64,000 nucleotides of DNA from Algoriphagus lacus (GTDB lineage Bacteria > Bacteroidota > Bacteroidia > Cytophagales > Cyclobacteriaceae): contig NZ_QXML01000005.1 of the NCBI RefSeq assembly GCF_003583985.1, forward strand, positions 275,680 through 339,679, written 5' to 3'. Below, piece after piece: positions 50,451 through 58,178 of the stretch. Each line of letters opens with the position of its first letter. The first letter of the stretch is position 1. The notes beneath the pieces are model-generated. The model was not told where the DNA came from. It saw nothing but the letters and a program-made list of their open reading frames with translations, and did not search any database. Position numbers and translations under genes: made by a program.

Positions 50451-50470
50451 CATTTAAAACGCTCAGTACT

Positions 50471-51568
50471 ATGAAGCCTCACAAGCAAATTAAAGATTGG
50501 GGATTGGGTTTGACCACCCCGCTGATCATCGCAGGACCTTGCTCTGCCGAAACTCCGGAACAGATCGAGCAGATCTGCAAGGAAATGAAAGAGGAAAACA
50601 TGATTCCTCAGGTTTTCCGTGCCGGAATCTGGAAACCAAGAACCAGACCGGGTTCCTTCGAAGGCGTGGGTGAGGAAGGCCTCAAGTGGATGGAGATCGT
50701 TCGCCATCACCTGAATATTCCAATCACTGTGGAGGTGGGAAATGCTGCACACGTGGAATTAGCACTCAAGCACAAGATTGACATTCTTTGGATTGGTGCA
50801 AGAACGACCGTAAACCCATTTGCAGTTCAGGAAATCGCCGAAGCCCTGCGGGGGGTAGATGTGCCAGTCATGATCAAAAACCCAATGAATCCTGACCTGG
50901 AATTATGGATTGGAGCATTGGAAAGAATGTATGCCGTCGGAATCGACAAACTAGCGGCTATTCACCGAGGATTTTCTGATGCCTATGACAAGCGATATAG
51001 AAACAAACCAAACTGGTCTATGCCCATTCACCTCAAGCGTGAGTGGACCGGCATGGAAGTCATCAACGACCCATCTCACATTGTAGGCCGTCGGGACGGA
51101 TTGCTTGAAGTAGCACAAAGTGCCATGAACTTTGGATTGGACGGTTTGATGATCGAAACCCACCACGATCCGGACAAAGCTTGGTCTGATGCCAAGCAGC
51201 AGGTCACACCGGCGAGACTGAAAGAAATGATCCAGTCCATCGACTTCAAAAAGCCGTTGGAAAACATGAAGCCGGACGAAAAGCTTCAGGACCTTCGCCG
51301 TGCGGTAGACCATCTAGACGATCAGTTGCTTGATATCCTGCAGGAAAGATTTGCAGTAATTGACCAAATCGGTGCACACAAAAGAGAGCACCATCTGACT
51401 GTATTTCAGTCCGATCGCTGGAAAGATGTGATGGAAAGCAGAACCACGAAAGGAGTTGCCAAAAACCTGAGCGAAAAATTCATGAAGGAATTGCTGTACT
51501 GTATCCATGAGGAATCAGTAAAGCGTCAGGAAAGACAACTTCGTGAGGCTGAGCCTGTAAAAAAATAA
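50471..51568 (+). CDS. Bifunctional 3-deoxy-7-phosphoheptulonate synthase / chorismate mutase (AroQ)
   Basis: 365 residues. The DAHP synthase domain (about 10-265) has the KDO8P/AroG-related fold typical of Bacteroidota: IIAGPCSAETPEQ, FRAGIWKPRTRPGSFEG, ARTTVNPF and GLMIETHHDPDKAWSDAKQQ. The C-terminal chorismate mutase of AroQ type (about 275-360) shows DLRRAVDHLDDQLLDILQERF and the Lys/Arg pair in QIGAHKREHH. It makes the first step of the aromatic pathway and the branch to prephenate. The start is ATG 50471 beside the attenuator. aroB follows after 79 bases. Confidence 0.95.
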   Translation: MKPHKQIKDWGLGLTTPLIIAGPCSAETPEQIEQICKEMKEENMIPQVFRAGIWKPRTRPGSFEGVGEEGLKWMEIVRHHLNIPITVEVGNAAHVELALKHKIDILWIGARTTVNPFAVQEIAEALRGVDVPVMIKNPMNPDLELWIGALERMYAVGIDKLAAIHRGFSDAYDKRYRNKPNWSMPIHLKREWTGMEVINDPSHIVGRRDGLLEVAQSAMNFGLDGLMIETHHDPDKAWSDAKQQVTPARLKEMIQSIDFKKPLENMKPDEKLQDLRRAVDHLDDQLLDILQERFAVIDQIGAHKREHHLTVFQSDRWKDVMESRTTKGVAKNLSEKFMKELLYCIHEESVKRQERQLREAEPVKK

Positions 51569-51647
51569 ATCTGCTCTCATACCTGGAAGGCTGTCCCGAT
51601 TGGGGCTGCTTTCCTTACCTTAGTATTCCATCAAACCAGGTCTGATC

Positions 51648-52691
51648 GTGGATTCCGTAATTTTCGCATCCGACGCAAAGCACGCGCTTTCCGGAGCATT
51701 AGCCCAGCTTTCTTTTTCGAGATTGGTGGTTTTGACCGACACCAATACCCAATCCAACTGTCTACCACTTGTGGGGACAGTATTACCCGAGGACACACTG
51801 TTCATCAGCGTGGCGGCAGGTGAAATTCATAAAAACCTGGACACCTGTTCGCTCATTTGGACTCGAATGACCGAGGCTGCTCTGGATAGAAAAGCCCTGA
51901 TGCTCAACCTGGGAGGTGGCGTGATCGGTGATATGGGCGGATTTTGTGCAAGCTTGTACAAAAGAGGCATCCGCTTTATCAATATGCCAACCACCTTGCT
52001 TTCTCAGGTAGATGCCAGCGTGGGTGGGAAATTGGGTGTGGACTTCAATGGATTGAAAAATCACCTCGGAGTATTCAACGAACCGGAAACGGTCATCATT
52101 GCGCCTGAATTTCTGGAGACCTTACCAAAAGAAGAATTGCGCTCCGGGTATGCTGAAATAATCAAGCACGGACTGATTCGGGATGCCGCCTACTTTTCAA
52201 GTTTAAAATCGGAAAACTGGGAAGATCAGGATTGGGAAAGTCTAATCATTCACTCAGTGGGAATCAAAAAAGCAGTGGTAGAAGCTGACCCGAAAGAAGC
52301 GGGTCTTCGCAAAATCCTGAATTTTGGGCATACGATCGGACATGCCTTTGAATCCTTTTTCCTAGGCACTTCCAATCAACTCCTTCATGGCGAAGCGATT
52401 GCTTTGGGCATGATCTGCGAGGGCTTTCTCTCTTTCCAAAAAGTCGGTTTCAGCTTCGAAGAGCTCGACCGCCTGACGCACATGATTTTTAAGGTCTTTG
52501 GAAAGGTCGGATTTTCAGAACACGAACTTGACCCAATCCTTGACCTGTGTCTTCAGGACAAGAAAAATGAAGGCAGCACGGTGATGTTTTCCCTGCTCAA
52601 TTCCATCGGCGACTGCACTTACAATATCCCGGTCAATCGGGAAGAGATCCTGGAAGCCATCCACTATTACCAAAACCTAAAATCGGCCTGA
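51648..52691 (+). CDS. aroB: 3-dehydroquinate synthase
   Basis: 347 residues; NAD- and zinc-dependent ring closure of DAHP. Seen: GGGVIGDMGGFCASLYKRGI (NAD binding), PTTLLSQVDASVGGKLGVD, the zinc ligands Glu in GYAEIIKHG, His in HTIGHAFES and His in HGEAIALGM. Start is GTG 51648. Cotranscribed between the DAHP synthase and aroA. Confidence 0.96.
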   Translation: MDSVIFASDAKHALSGALAQLSFSRLVVLTDTNTQSNCLPLVGTVLPEDTLFISVAAGEIHKNLDTCSLIWTRMTEAALDRKALMLNLGGGVIGDMGGFCASLYKRGIRFINMPTTLLSQVDASVGGKLGVDFNGLKNHLGVFNEPETVIIAPEFLETLPKEELRSGYAEIIKHGLIRDAAYFSSLKSENWEDQDWESLIIHSVGIKKAVVEADPKEAGLRKILNFGHTIGHAFESFFLGTSNQLLHGEAIALGMICEGFLSFQKVGFSFEELDRLTHMIFKVFGKVGFSEHELDPILDLCLQDKKNEGSTVMFSLLNSIGDCTYNIPVNREEILEAIHYYQNLKSA

Positions 52692-52715
52692 GCCAATACT
52701 TTGACTACTCAAACC

Positions 52716-53948
52716 ATGATCCTTCTTCGCCTTAACCAAAAAAGCGAATTCAATTCTACCCGAATACCTCTCCCCTCCTCCAAAAGTGAATCCAACCGTG
52801 CATTGGTGATCGATGCCTTGACGGAGGGAAATAATACAATCAGCAACCTAGCTGAAGCTCGCGACACCCAAACTATGATCCGCCTGCTGGAAACCAGCCC
52901 GCCGGTTTTTGATGTACTGGACGCTGGGACCACGATGCGTTTTTTGACTGCATATGCCACTGTAACCAACCAGAAAAAAGTGATGACCGGGACTGCCCGC
53001 ATGTGCGAGCGGCCGATCGGAATCCTGGTGGAAGCGCTTCGGTCTATTGGTGCGGAAATCCATTACCTTAATGTCGAGGGCTATCCCCCATTGGCTGTTC
53101 ACGGGCTTCCCGCGCAAACAAACAACAAAGTAAAAATCCGAGGTGATGTCTCCAGCCAATACATTTCGGCCATGCTGATGATTGCACCGGTTTTGCCGCA
53201 AGGCTTGGAACTCGAGCTGGAAGGTAAAGTCGGAAGCCGAACTTACATTGAAATGACCCTAGAGCTGATGGCTCAGTTCGGGATTAAGTATTCTTGGGAG
53301 GGAAACAAAATCACAGTTCCGCATCAAGCCTATCAGCCCACCACTTTTGAAGTGGAAAGCGATTGGTCAGGTGCGAGCTATTGGTTCAGTCTGCTGGCCT
53401 GTGCTGATTCGGGTGAATTATTTTTGGAAGGATTGAAAGAAAACAGCCTTCAAGGCGATTCGGCAATTGTAGAAATCATGGATCATTTGGGAGTGAAAAG
53501 CACATTCCAAAAGGGCGGAGTTTTGCTCCAAAAACAAGCGGTCAAAGGCTTGAAAAAATGGGACTTCTCCCATTGTCCAGACTTGGCCCAAACAGTGGCA
53601 GTGACCTGCGGTATTTTGGGTCAGAACGCAGTTTTCACCGGATTGGAAAGTCTGAGAATCAAGGAAACTGACCGTATCCATGCGCTCCAACAGGAATTGG
53701 CAAAGTTCAACGCCCAACTGAAAGAGATCGAGCCAGAAGTTTTTCAAGTCATTCCTTCCGTGACCATGCCACGACAGGTACAAATTCACACTTATGACGA
53801 TCACCGGATGGCGATGGCCTTCATGCCTCTTTTGACCAAAACCCATGTGCTGATCAAAGAACCCGATGTAGTGAACAAATCCTATCCGAGTTTTTGGAAG
53901 CATTGCGGATTGCTTGGCATTTCCATGGAAAAACAGGGAGAGTCATGA
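52716..53948 (+). CDS. aroA: 3-phosphoshikimate 1-carboxyvinyltransferase (EPSP synthase)
   Basis: 410 residues; joins shikimate-3-phosphate and PEP. Seen: PSSKSESNRALVIDAL at the start, the substrate-binding DAGTTMRFLTAY (E. coli-type LGNAGTAMRP is varied here, with Phe in place of Pro), SSQYISAMLM, LRIKETDRIHALQQEL with the catalytic Asp and Glu, and YDDHRMAMAF. I chose ATG 52716 over the in-frame TTG 52701. The stop overlaps the pheA start by ATGA. Confidence 0.95.
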   Translation: MILLRLNQKSEFNSTRIPLPSSKSESNRALVIDALTEGNNTISNLAEARDTQTMIRLLETSPPVFDVLDAGTTMRFLTAYATVTNQKKVMTGTARMCERPIGILVEALRSIGAEIHYLNVEGYPPLAVHGLPAQTNNKVKIRGDVSSQYISAMLMIAPVLPQGLELELEGKVGSRTYIEMTLELMAQFGIKYSWEGNKITVPHQAYQPTTFEVESDWSGASYWFSLLACADSGELFLEGLKENSLQGDSAIVEIMDHLGVKSTFQKGGVLLQKQAVKGLKKWDFSHCPDLAQTVAVTCGILGQNAVFTGLESLRIKETDRIHALQQELAKFNAQLKEIEPEVFQVIPSVTMPRQVQIHTYDDHRMAMAFMPLLTKTHVLIKEPDVVNKSYPSFWKHCGLLGISMEKQGES

Positions 53949-54772
53949 GTCGCTTAAAAATTGCCATTCAGGGTGTCCCGGGTTCGTTTCACCATCAGGT
54001 AGCCTTGAAATATTTCGGTCAGGAAGTAGAAATTCTTGCCTTCAATACCTTTGAGCCGGTAGCCAAATCCATAGCACTTGGGGAGGCAGATTTCGGCGTG
54101 ATGGCCATCGAAAACTCCATTGCCGGAGCTATTTTACCCAATTATGACTTGATCGATCGCTATGAACTTAGCATCAAGGACGAGTTTTATTTGCCAATTG
54201 CACATCAATTGATGGCATTGCCTGGACAAAAAATTGAAAATATTGAGGAGGTGCGCTCACATCCGATGGCCTTGTTGCAGTGCAAGGCTTTTTTCGCGAG
54301 ACATCCCCACATCCAGCAATTTGATGATGTGGACACAGCTTCGGTAGCCAAGCGGATCGCTGAAGAAAAAAGAACTGGATTGGCCGCCATTGCCAGCGAA
54401 ATCGCGGCAGAAATCTACGGGCTGGAAATCCTCGCCCGGGACATCCAAACGGTCAAAGACAACTTTACCCGGTTTATCATTTTAACCAAAGAAAAAACCA
54501 AACCCGAAAGCGTACCCAATAAAGCATCGTTCAAAGTCACTATCCGAAATCAAAAAGGCGGATTGGCCAAACTGCTTACCATGCTTTCGGAAAAGGATCT
54601 GAACCTGAGCAAAATCCAGTCAATTCCGGTAATTGAAAAACCTTGGGATTATGCATTTTTCATCGATGCGGAATTTGAGGACTACGGGAAATTTCAGGAG
54701 GCTATGAAATTGATTGTCAAGGATTTTGGTGACTTAAAAATTTTCGGAGAATATACCAGCAGAAAGGAATGA
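53945..54772 (+). CDS. pheA: Prephenate dehydratase with C-terminal ACT domain
   Basis: 275 residues; prephenate to phenylpyruvate. Catalytic domain: QGVPGSFHHQVALKYF, VMAIENSIAGAI, and the TRFIIL mark near 178. ACT domain (about 195-275): where the E. coli enzyme has the Phe-binding ESRP, this protein has IQSIP, and the GALV-like position reads GGLAKLL, so feedback inhibition by Phe is probably altered. ATG 53945 overlaps the aroA stop. No chorismate mutase part, since that is on the DAHP synthase. Confidence 0.94.
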   Translation: MSRLKIAIQGVPGSFHHQVALKYFGQEVEILAFNTFEPVAKSIALGEADFGVMAIENSIAGAILPNYDLIDRYELSIKDEFYLPIAHQLMALPGQKIENIEEVRSHPMALLQCKAFFARHPHIQQFDDVDTASVAKRIAEEKRTGLAAIASEIAAEIYGLEILARDIQTVKDNFTRFIILTKEKTKPESVPNKASFKVTIRNQKGGLAKLLTMLSEKDLNLSKIQSIPVIEKPWDYAFFIDAEFEDYGKFQEAMKLIVKDFGDLKIFGEYTSRKE

Positions 54773-55917
54773 AGGGATTTGCAGAACGAGTTGCCACCGT
54801 GCAGGAATACTATTTTTCAGCCAAGCTGAGGGAAGTCAATCAATTGATCACCGATGGCAAACCGGTGATCAATCTGGGAATCGGGAGTCCCGATCTCGCT
54901 CCGGATCGGATGGTCATCGATGCGTTAAAAAGCACCGCCGAAAATCCAAAAGCCCATGGTTATCAAAACTACCAGGGCATTCCCGAATTACGGATTGCCA
55001 TGGCTGAATTTTACGCGAGGGAATATAAGGTCACGCTAAATCCCAACAAGGAAATTCTCCCGCTGATGGGGTCCAAAGAAGGCATCATGCATGTGAGCAT
55101 GGCTTTTCTTAACCCCGGAGATCAGGTACTAATCCCCGACCCCGGCTACCCGACTTACACTTCGGTTACGAGTCTTCTGGGCGCAGAACCTATCTTTTAC
55201 GGGTTGGATCTGGAGAAAAAAGGAAGACCAGATTTTGAAGCCCTTGAAAAACTGGACCTCAGCCGGGTTAAAATCATGTGGATCAACTACCCCCAAATGC
55301 CAACAGGTGCTGCGGGAAGCAAAGAAATACTGATTGAACTGGTCACTTTTGCAAAAAAACACGACCTCGTCTTAGTCCACGACAACCCTTACAGCCATAT
55401 TTTGAATCCTGAACCGCTTAGTATTCTTGCAATTCCAGGTGGGGAAGAAGTGGCATTGGAACTCAATTCGCTAAGCAAGACCTTCAATATGCCAGGTTGG
55501 AGAGTCGGGATGCTTTGTGGAAGAGCCGATTGGGTTGAAGCTGTACTCAAGGTTAAATCCAACATGGACTCCGGGATGTTTTTGGGCCTTCAAAAAGGCG
55601 CAATCGCTGCGTTGAGCTTGGGAAAAAACTGGTTTACCGACCTCGATGAACTCTACCAAAACAGACGAAAATTAGTCTGGAAAATGGCAGATTTACTCCA
55701 ACTCAGCTATTCAAAGGATTCCGCTGGACTTTTCGTCTGGTGCAAAGTTCCAGAAGGAAAATCACCCGACGAACTGGTAGATTGGCTACTGTACGAGAAA
55801 AACATCTTTATCACTCCCGGAAAAATCTTTGGGCCCGCAGGAGAAAACTACGTCCGTATCTCCCTCTGCATGCCTGAATTCAAGATTCTGGAAGCAATCA
55901 ACCGCATCAAACCTTAA
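54769..55917 (+). CDS. Class I/II aminotransferase (probable aromatic-amino-acid or prephenate aminotransferase)
   Basis: 382 residues, fold type I PLP enzyme. Seen: LGIGSPDLAPDR, the MGSKEGIMHVSMAFLNPGDQ helix, PDPGYPTYTS, YPQMPTGAAG, HDNPYSHI and the PLP lysine in NSLSKTFNMPGWRVG, with the late Arg in YVRISLCMP. The ATGA overlap with pheA and the tyrA gene behind it argue for transamination of phenylpyruvate and 4-hydroxyphenylpyruvate; LL-diaminopimelate aminotransferase-like sequences are close relatives and the exact substrate is not proven. Confidence 0.88.
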   Translation: MKGFAERVATVQEYYFSAKLREVNQLITDGKPVINLGIGSPDLAPDRMVIDALKSTAENPKAHGYQNYQGIPELRIAMAEFYAREYKVTLNPNKEILPLMGSKEGIMHVSMAFLNPGDQVLIPDPGYPTYTSVTSLLGAEPIFYGLDLEKKGRPDFEALEKLDLSRVKIMWINYPQMPTGAAGSKEILIELVTFAKKHDLVLVHDNPYSHILNPEPLSILAIPGGEEVALELNSLSKTFNMPGWRVGMLCGRADWVEAVLKVKSNMDSGMFLGLQKGAIAALSLGKNWFTDLDELYQNRRKLVWKMADLLQLSYSKDSAGLFVWCKVPEGKSPDELVDWLLYEKNIFITPGKIFGPAGENYVRISLCMPEFKILEAINRIKP

Positions 55918-55928
55918 GCTTACTTGCT

Positions 55929-56777
55929 ATGAAAAAAATACACATCATCGGACTCGGACTTTTGGGAGGTTCTTTTGGCTTGGGTGCCAGACAAAAATTC
56001 CCCGAACTGATCATTACCGGCACAGATTCCAATCCACAAAACCTCAAAGATGCCTTGACTTTAGGCATCATCACGGAAGCAAAAGACACCCCGGATGCAG
56101 ATACCGATCTGGTGATTTTGGCTACTCCTGCCGATACCTTGGGTGAAATTCTGCTTAATACACTGGATCAAGTTGGGGAAAACACACTGATTTTTGATGT
56201 GGGGTCTACAAAATCCAAGTTGTGCGATTTGATGGCCAATCATCCCAAAAGGAGACAATACCTTGCAGCCCACCCCATCGCAGGTACGGAATATTCCGGA
56301 CCAAAAGCGGCATTTGCAGATTTGCTGGACCGAAAAATTCTGATCATTTGCGAATTGGAAAAAACTGATTTACACCTCAAGGAAAAGGCGTATAAACTCT
56401 TTGACGCCCTGAATGTAAAGTTGCGGTTTATGGATCCGGAAGAGCATGATCGGCATCTGGCCTTTGTCTCGCACCTTTCGCATATCTCGTCTTTCATGCT
56501 CGGCGAAACCGTCCTTCAAAAAATGGCTGACGAGAAAAACATCTTCGACATGGCCGGTTCGGGATTTGCCTCCACTGTGCGATTGGCAAAGTCCAGTCCT
56601 GCGATGTGGGCTCCCATTTTTACAGAAAACAAGGAAAATATCCTTGCCGCGATGGATAGCTACATTTCCAACCTGACCGCATTCCGCAACAAAATCGCTG
56701 CCGGAGACAGCAAAGGTCTTTATGAAGAAATGGCTGAAATCAACAAGATTCGGGATATTCTCGACCTTGGAAAATAA
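55929..56777 (+). CDS. tyrA: Prephenate dehydrogenase
   Basis: 282 residues; NAD(P)-dependent oxidative decarboxylation to 4-hydroxyphenylpyruvate. Seen: IIGLGLLGGSFGLGARQK (nucleotide binding), LATPADTLGEILLN, DVGSTKSKLCD, HPIAGTEYSGPKAA and the His/Arg-rich HDRHLAFVSHLSHISSF. No chorismate mutase or ACT domain is fused. It is the last gene of the operon, 11 bases behind the aminotransferase, and is followed by heptads and a terminator. Confidence 0.95.
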   Translation: MKKIHIIGLGLLGGSFGLGARQKFPELIITGTDSNPQNLKDALTLGIITEAKDTPDADTDLVILATPADTLGEILLNTLDQVGENTLIFDVGSTKSKLCDLMANHPKRRQYLAAHPIAGTEYSGPKAAFADLLDRKILIICELEKTDLHLKEKAYKLFDALNVKLRFMDPEEHDRHLAFVSHLSHISSFMLGETVLQKMADEKNIFDMAGSGFASTVRLAKSSPAMWAPIFTENKENILAAMDSYISNLTAFRNKIAAGDSKGLYEEMAEINKIRDILDLGK

Positions 56778-56805
56778 TTTGAGATTCGAAATTTGAAATT
56801 TGAGA
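56778..56805. repeat. Heptad-periodic array (TTTGAAA type) directly after the tyrA stop
   Basis: Four units of exactly seven bases start on the base after TAA: TTTGAGA, TTCGAAA and two more of the same type. Confidence 0.65.
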
Positions 56806-56829
56806 ACCACGGAGCAATTCGTGGTTTTT
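56805..56829 (+). terminator. Terminator of the Phe/Tyr operon
   Basis: A 7-bp stem AACCACG (56805-56811) with 56820-56826, an 8-base loop and T's to 56829. Confidence 0.75.
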
Positions 56830-56867
56830 CTTTGAGAATCTGCAGGAGAAAAACACTCCGAAAAGAT

Positions 56868-56888
56868 CTAAATTAGGAAATCCGAAAT
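56868..56888. repeat. Heptad-periodic repeat (unit NNNAAAT) before the Kelch gene
   Basis: CTAAATT, AGGAAAT and CCGAAAT-like units follow at seven-base steps, ending 16 bases before the Kelch ATG at 56905. Confidence 0.45.
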
Positions 56889-56904
56889 TAGCCGTCCCCA
56901 GCTT

Positions 56905-57873
56905 ATGAAAACTCCTCTTCTACTTCTCTTTTTTCTAGTCAGCTCCAGCCTTTTTGCCCAAGAAAAATGGACCACCATCGCTCCAAAAACCGAAGCCACA
57001 CCCCGTCATGAAAACTCAATTGTGTCCTGCGACGGGAAGCTTTATGCACTTGGAGGTCGGGGTGAAAGGCCAGTCGAGGAATATGACCCCAAAACCAATA
57101 CCTGGGCCAAAGTGGCAGATGCCCCGATGGAAATCCACCACTTCCAGGCGATTTCCTACAAAAATGAAATCTGGATAGTCGGAGCCCTTACCGGCAAATA
57201 CCCTCACGAAACTCCGATTCCAAACATTTTGATATTCAATCCTAAAACCAAAACCTGGAGAGATGGCCCAAAACTACCCGAAAACCGTCTTCGTGGGTCA
57301 GCTGGAGTCTTTGTCCGAAATGACAAAATATACATGGTCTGCGGAATTCAGGACGGACATTACGATGGATTTGTGGGTTGGTTTGACGAACTGGATCCAA
57401 AAACGGGAACGTGGACTTCCTTGTCTGATGCCCCTCGGGCAAGAGACCACGTGAGCGCAGCGTTAGTTGGCGATCGCTTGTATCTGGCTGGAGGACGAAC
57501 GTCCAATGCCAAAATCGGCAAAGTACTGGAGACGACCATCAAGGAAGTGGATTACTACGATTTCAAAACCAAAACCTGGAATACAATCGAAGCAGGCATT
57601 CCGACTGAACGGGCTGGGAATTCTAACCTTGCCATCGGCTACTATCTGGTAGTGCTAAACGGGGAAAGTGCCGCCCAAACCCCAGCCCATGCTGAAGTGG
57701 AAGTGCTGGATACCCGTACCCACACCTGGAGCAAACTGCCCAACCTGAATCAGGGCAGACACGGTACCGGAGCGGCATTTTTAGACGGTAAAATCTACGT
57801 GGCGGCAGGATCTGCCAACCGAGGTGGCGGACCTGAGATCAGTTCGATGGAAGTGATTGAGTGGAAGAAGTGA
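56905..57873 (+). CDS. Secreted Kelch-repeat protein
   Basis: 322 residues with a Sec signal (LLLLFFLVSSSLFA, cleaved before Gln 19). About six Kelch repeats are visible, each with a double-glycine or glycine strand followed by Tyr and Trp: DGKLYALGGRG...VEEYDPKTNTWAKV, DKIYMVCGIQDG...DELDPKTGTWTSL, DRLYLAGGRTSN...DYYDFKTKTWNTI, and DGKIYVAAGSAN at the end. A six-bladed propeller in the periplasm or outside is expected; ligand unknown. The TGA stop lies in the first unit of a heptad repeat. Confidence 0.9.
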   Translation: MKTPLLLLFFLVSSSLFAQEKWTTIAPKTEATPRHENSIVSCDGKLYALGGRGERPVEEYDPKTNTWAKVADAPMEIHHFQAISYKNEIWIVGALTGKYPHETPIPNILIFNPKTKTWRDGPKLPENRLRGSAGVFVRNDKIYMVCGIQDGHYDGFVGWFDELDPKTGTWTSLSDAPRARDHVSAALVGDRLYLAGGRTSNAKIGKVLETTIKEVDYYDFKTKTWNTIEAGIPTERAGNSNLAIGYYLVVLNGESAAQTPAHAEVEVLDTRTHTWSKLPNLNQGRHGTGAAFLDGKIYVAAGSANRGGGPEISSMEVIEWKK

Positions 57874-57892
57874 TTTCGGATTTCAGAAAAAT
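57872..57892. repeat. Heptad-periodic repeat starting in the Kelch stop codon
   Basis: GATTTCG (57872), GATTTCA and GAAAAAT, three units of exactly seven bases; the first contains the last two bases of the TGA stop codon. Confidence 0.5.
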
Positions 57893-58178
57893 TATTTAAG
57901 ACATTCGGGCCCGAAAATTTCAAGTTTAAATTGATTTTTTGATTTGATTTCAAAGCCTTTACAAGTTAAGAACACCCGAAAATCGGGTGTTCTTTTTTGC
58001 TTTTAGGGATTCCAATAGGATGCAAAATAATCTGATATAAATCACCCAACTATCTGATTAATAATAACAAAAGTTCATTTACTACAAACTAGATTTAGTT
58101 AGAGTCAATCAGGAGGAGAAAAAAAATTCCTGGTAATCTTTTGTGTGAATCATTCCTCAACCTTAAAAATTCACGAAA
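57874..58178. other. 305-bp spacer: heptads, terminator and AT-rich leader
   Basis: Besides the heptad units at its start and the terminator at 57968-57998 it is AT-rich and without a gene. The 180 bases before the next gene include AATCTTTTGTG, near a -7 box but not matching. Confidence 0.5.
57968..57998 (+). terminator. Terminator after the Kelch gene
   Basis: A 12-bp perfect stem AAGAACACCCGA (57968-57979) with 57983-57994, a 3-base loop and a T-run to 57998. Confidence 0.92.

Noticed and set aside
50273..50470. A longer DAHP synthase start upstream of ATG 50471
   Set aside because: The added residues would cross the terminator hairpin and have no counterpart in the enzyme family; the region is the regulatory leader.
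51569..51647. A hairpin in the spacer between the DAHP synthase gene and aroB
   Set aside because: Only a 3-bp CCC/GGG core pairs and no T-run follows, so it is not a terminator.
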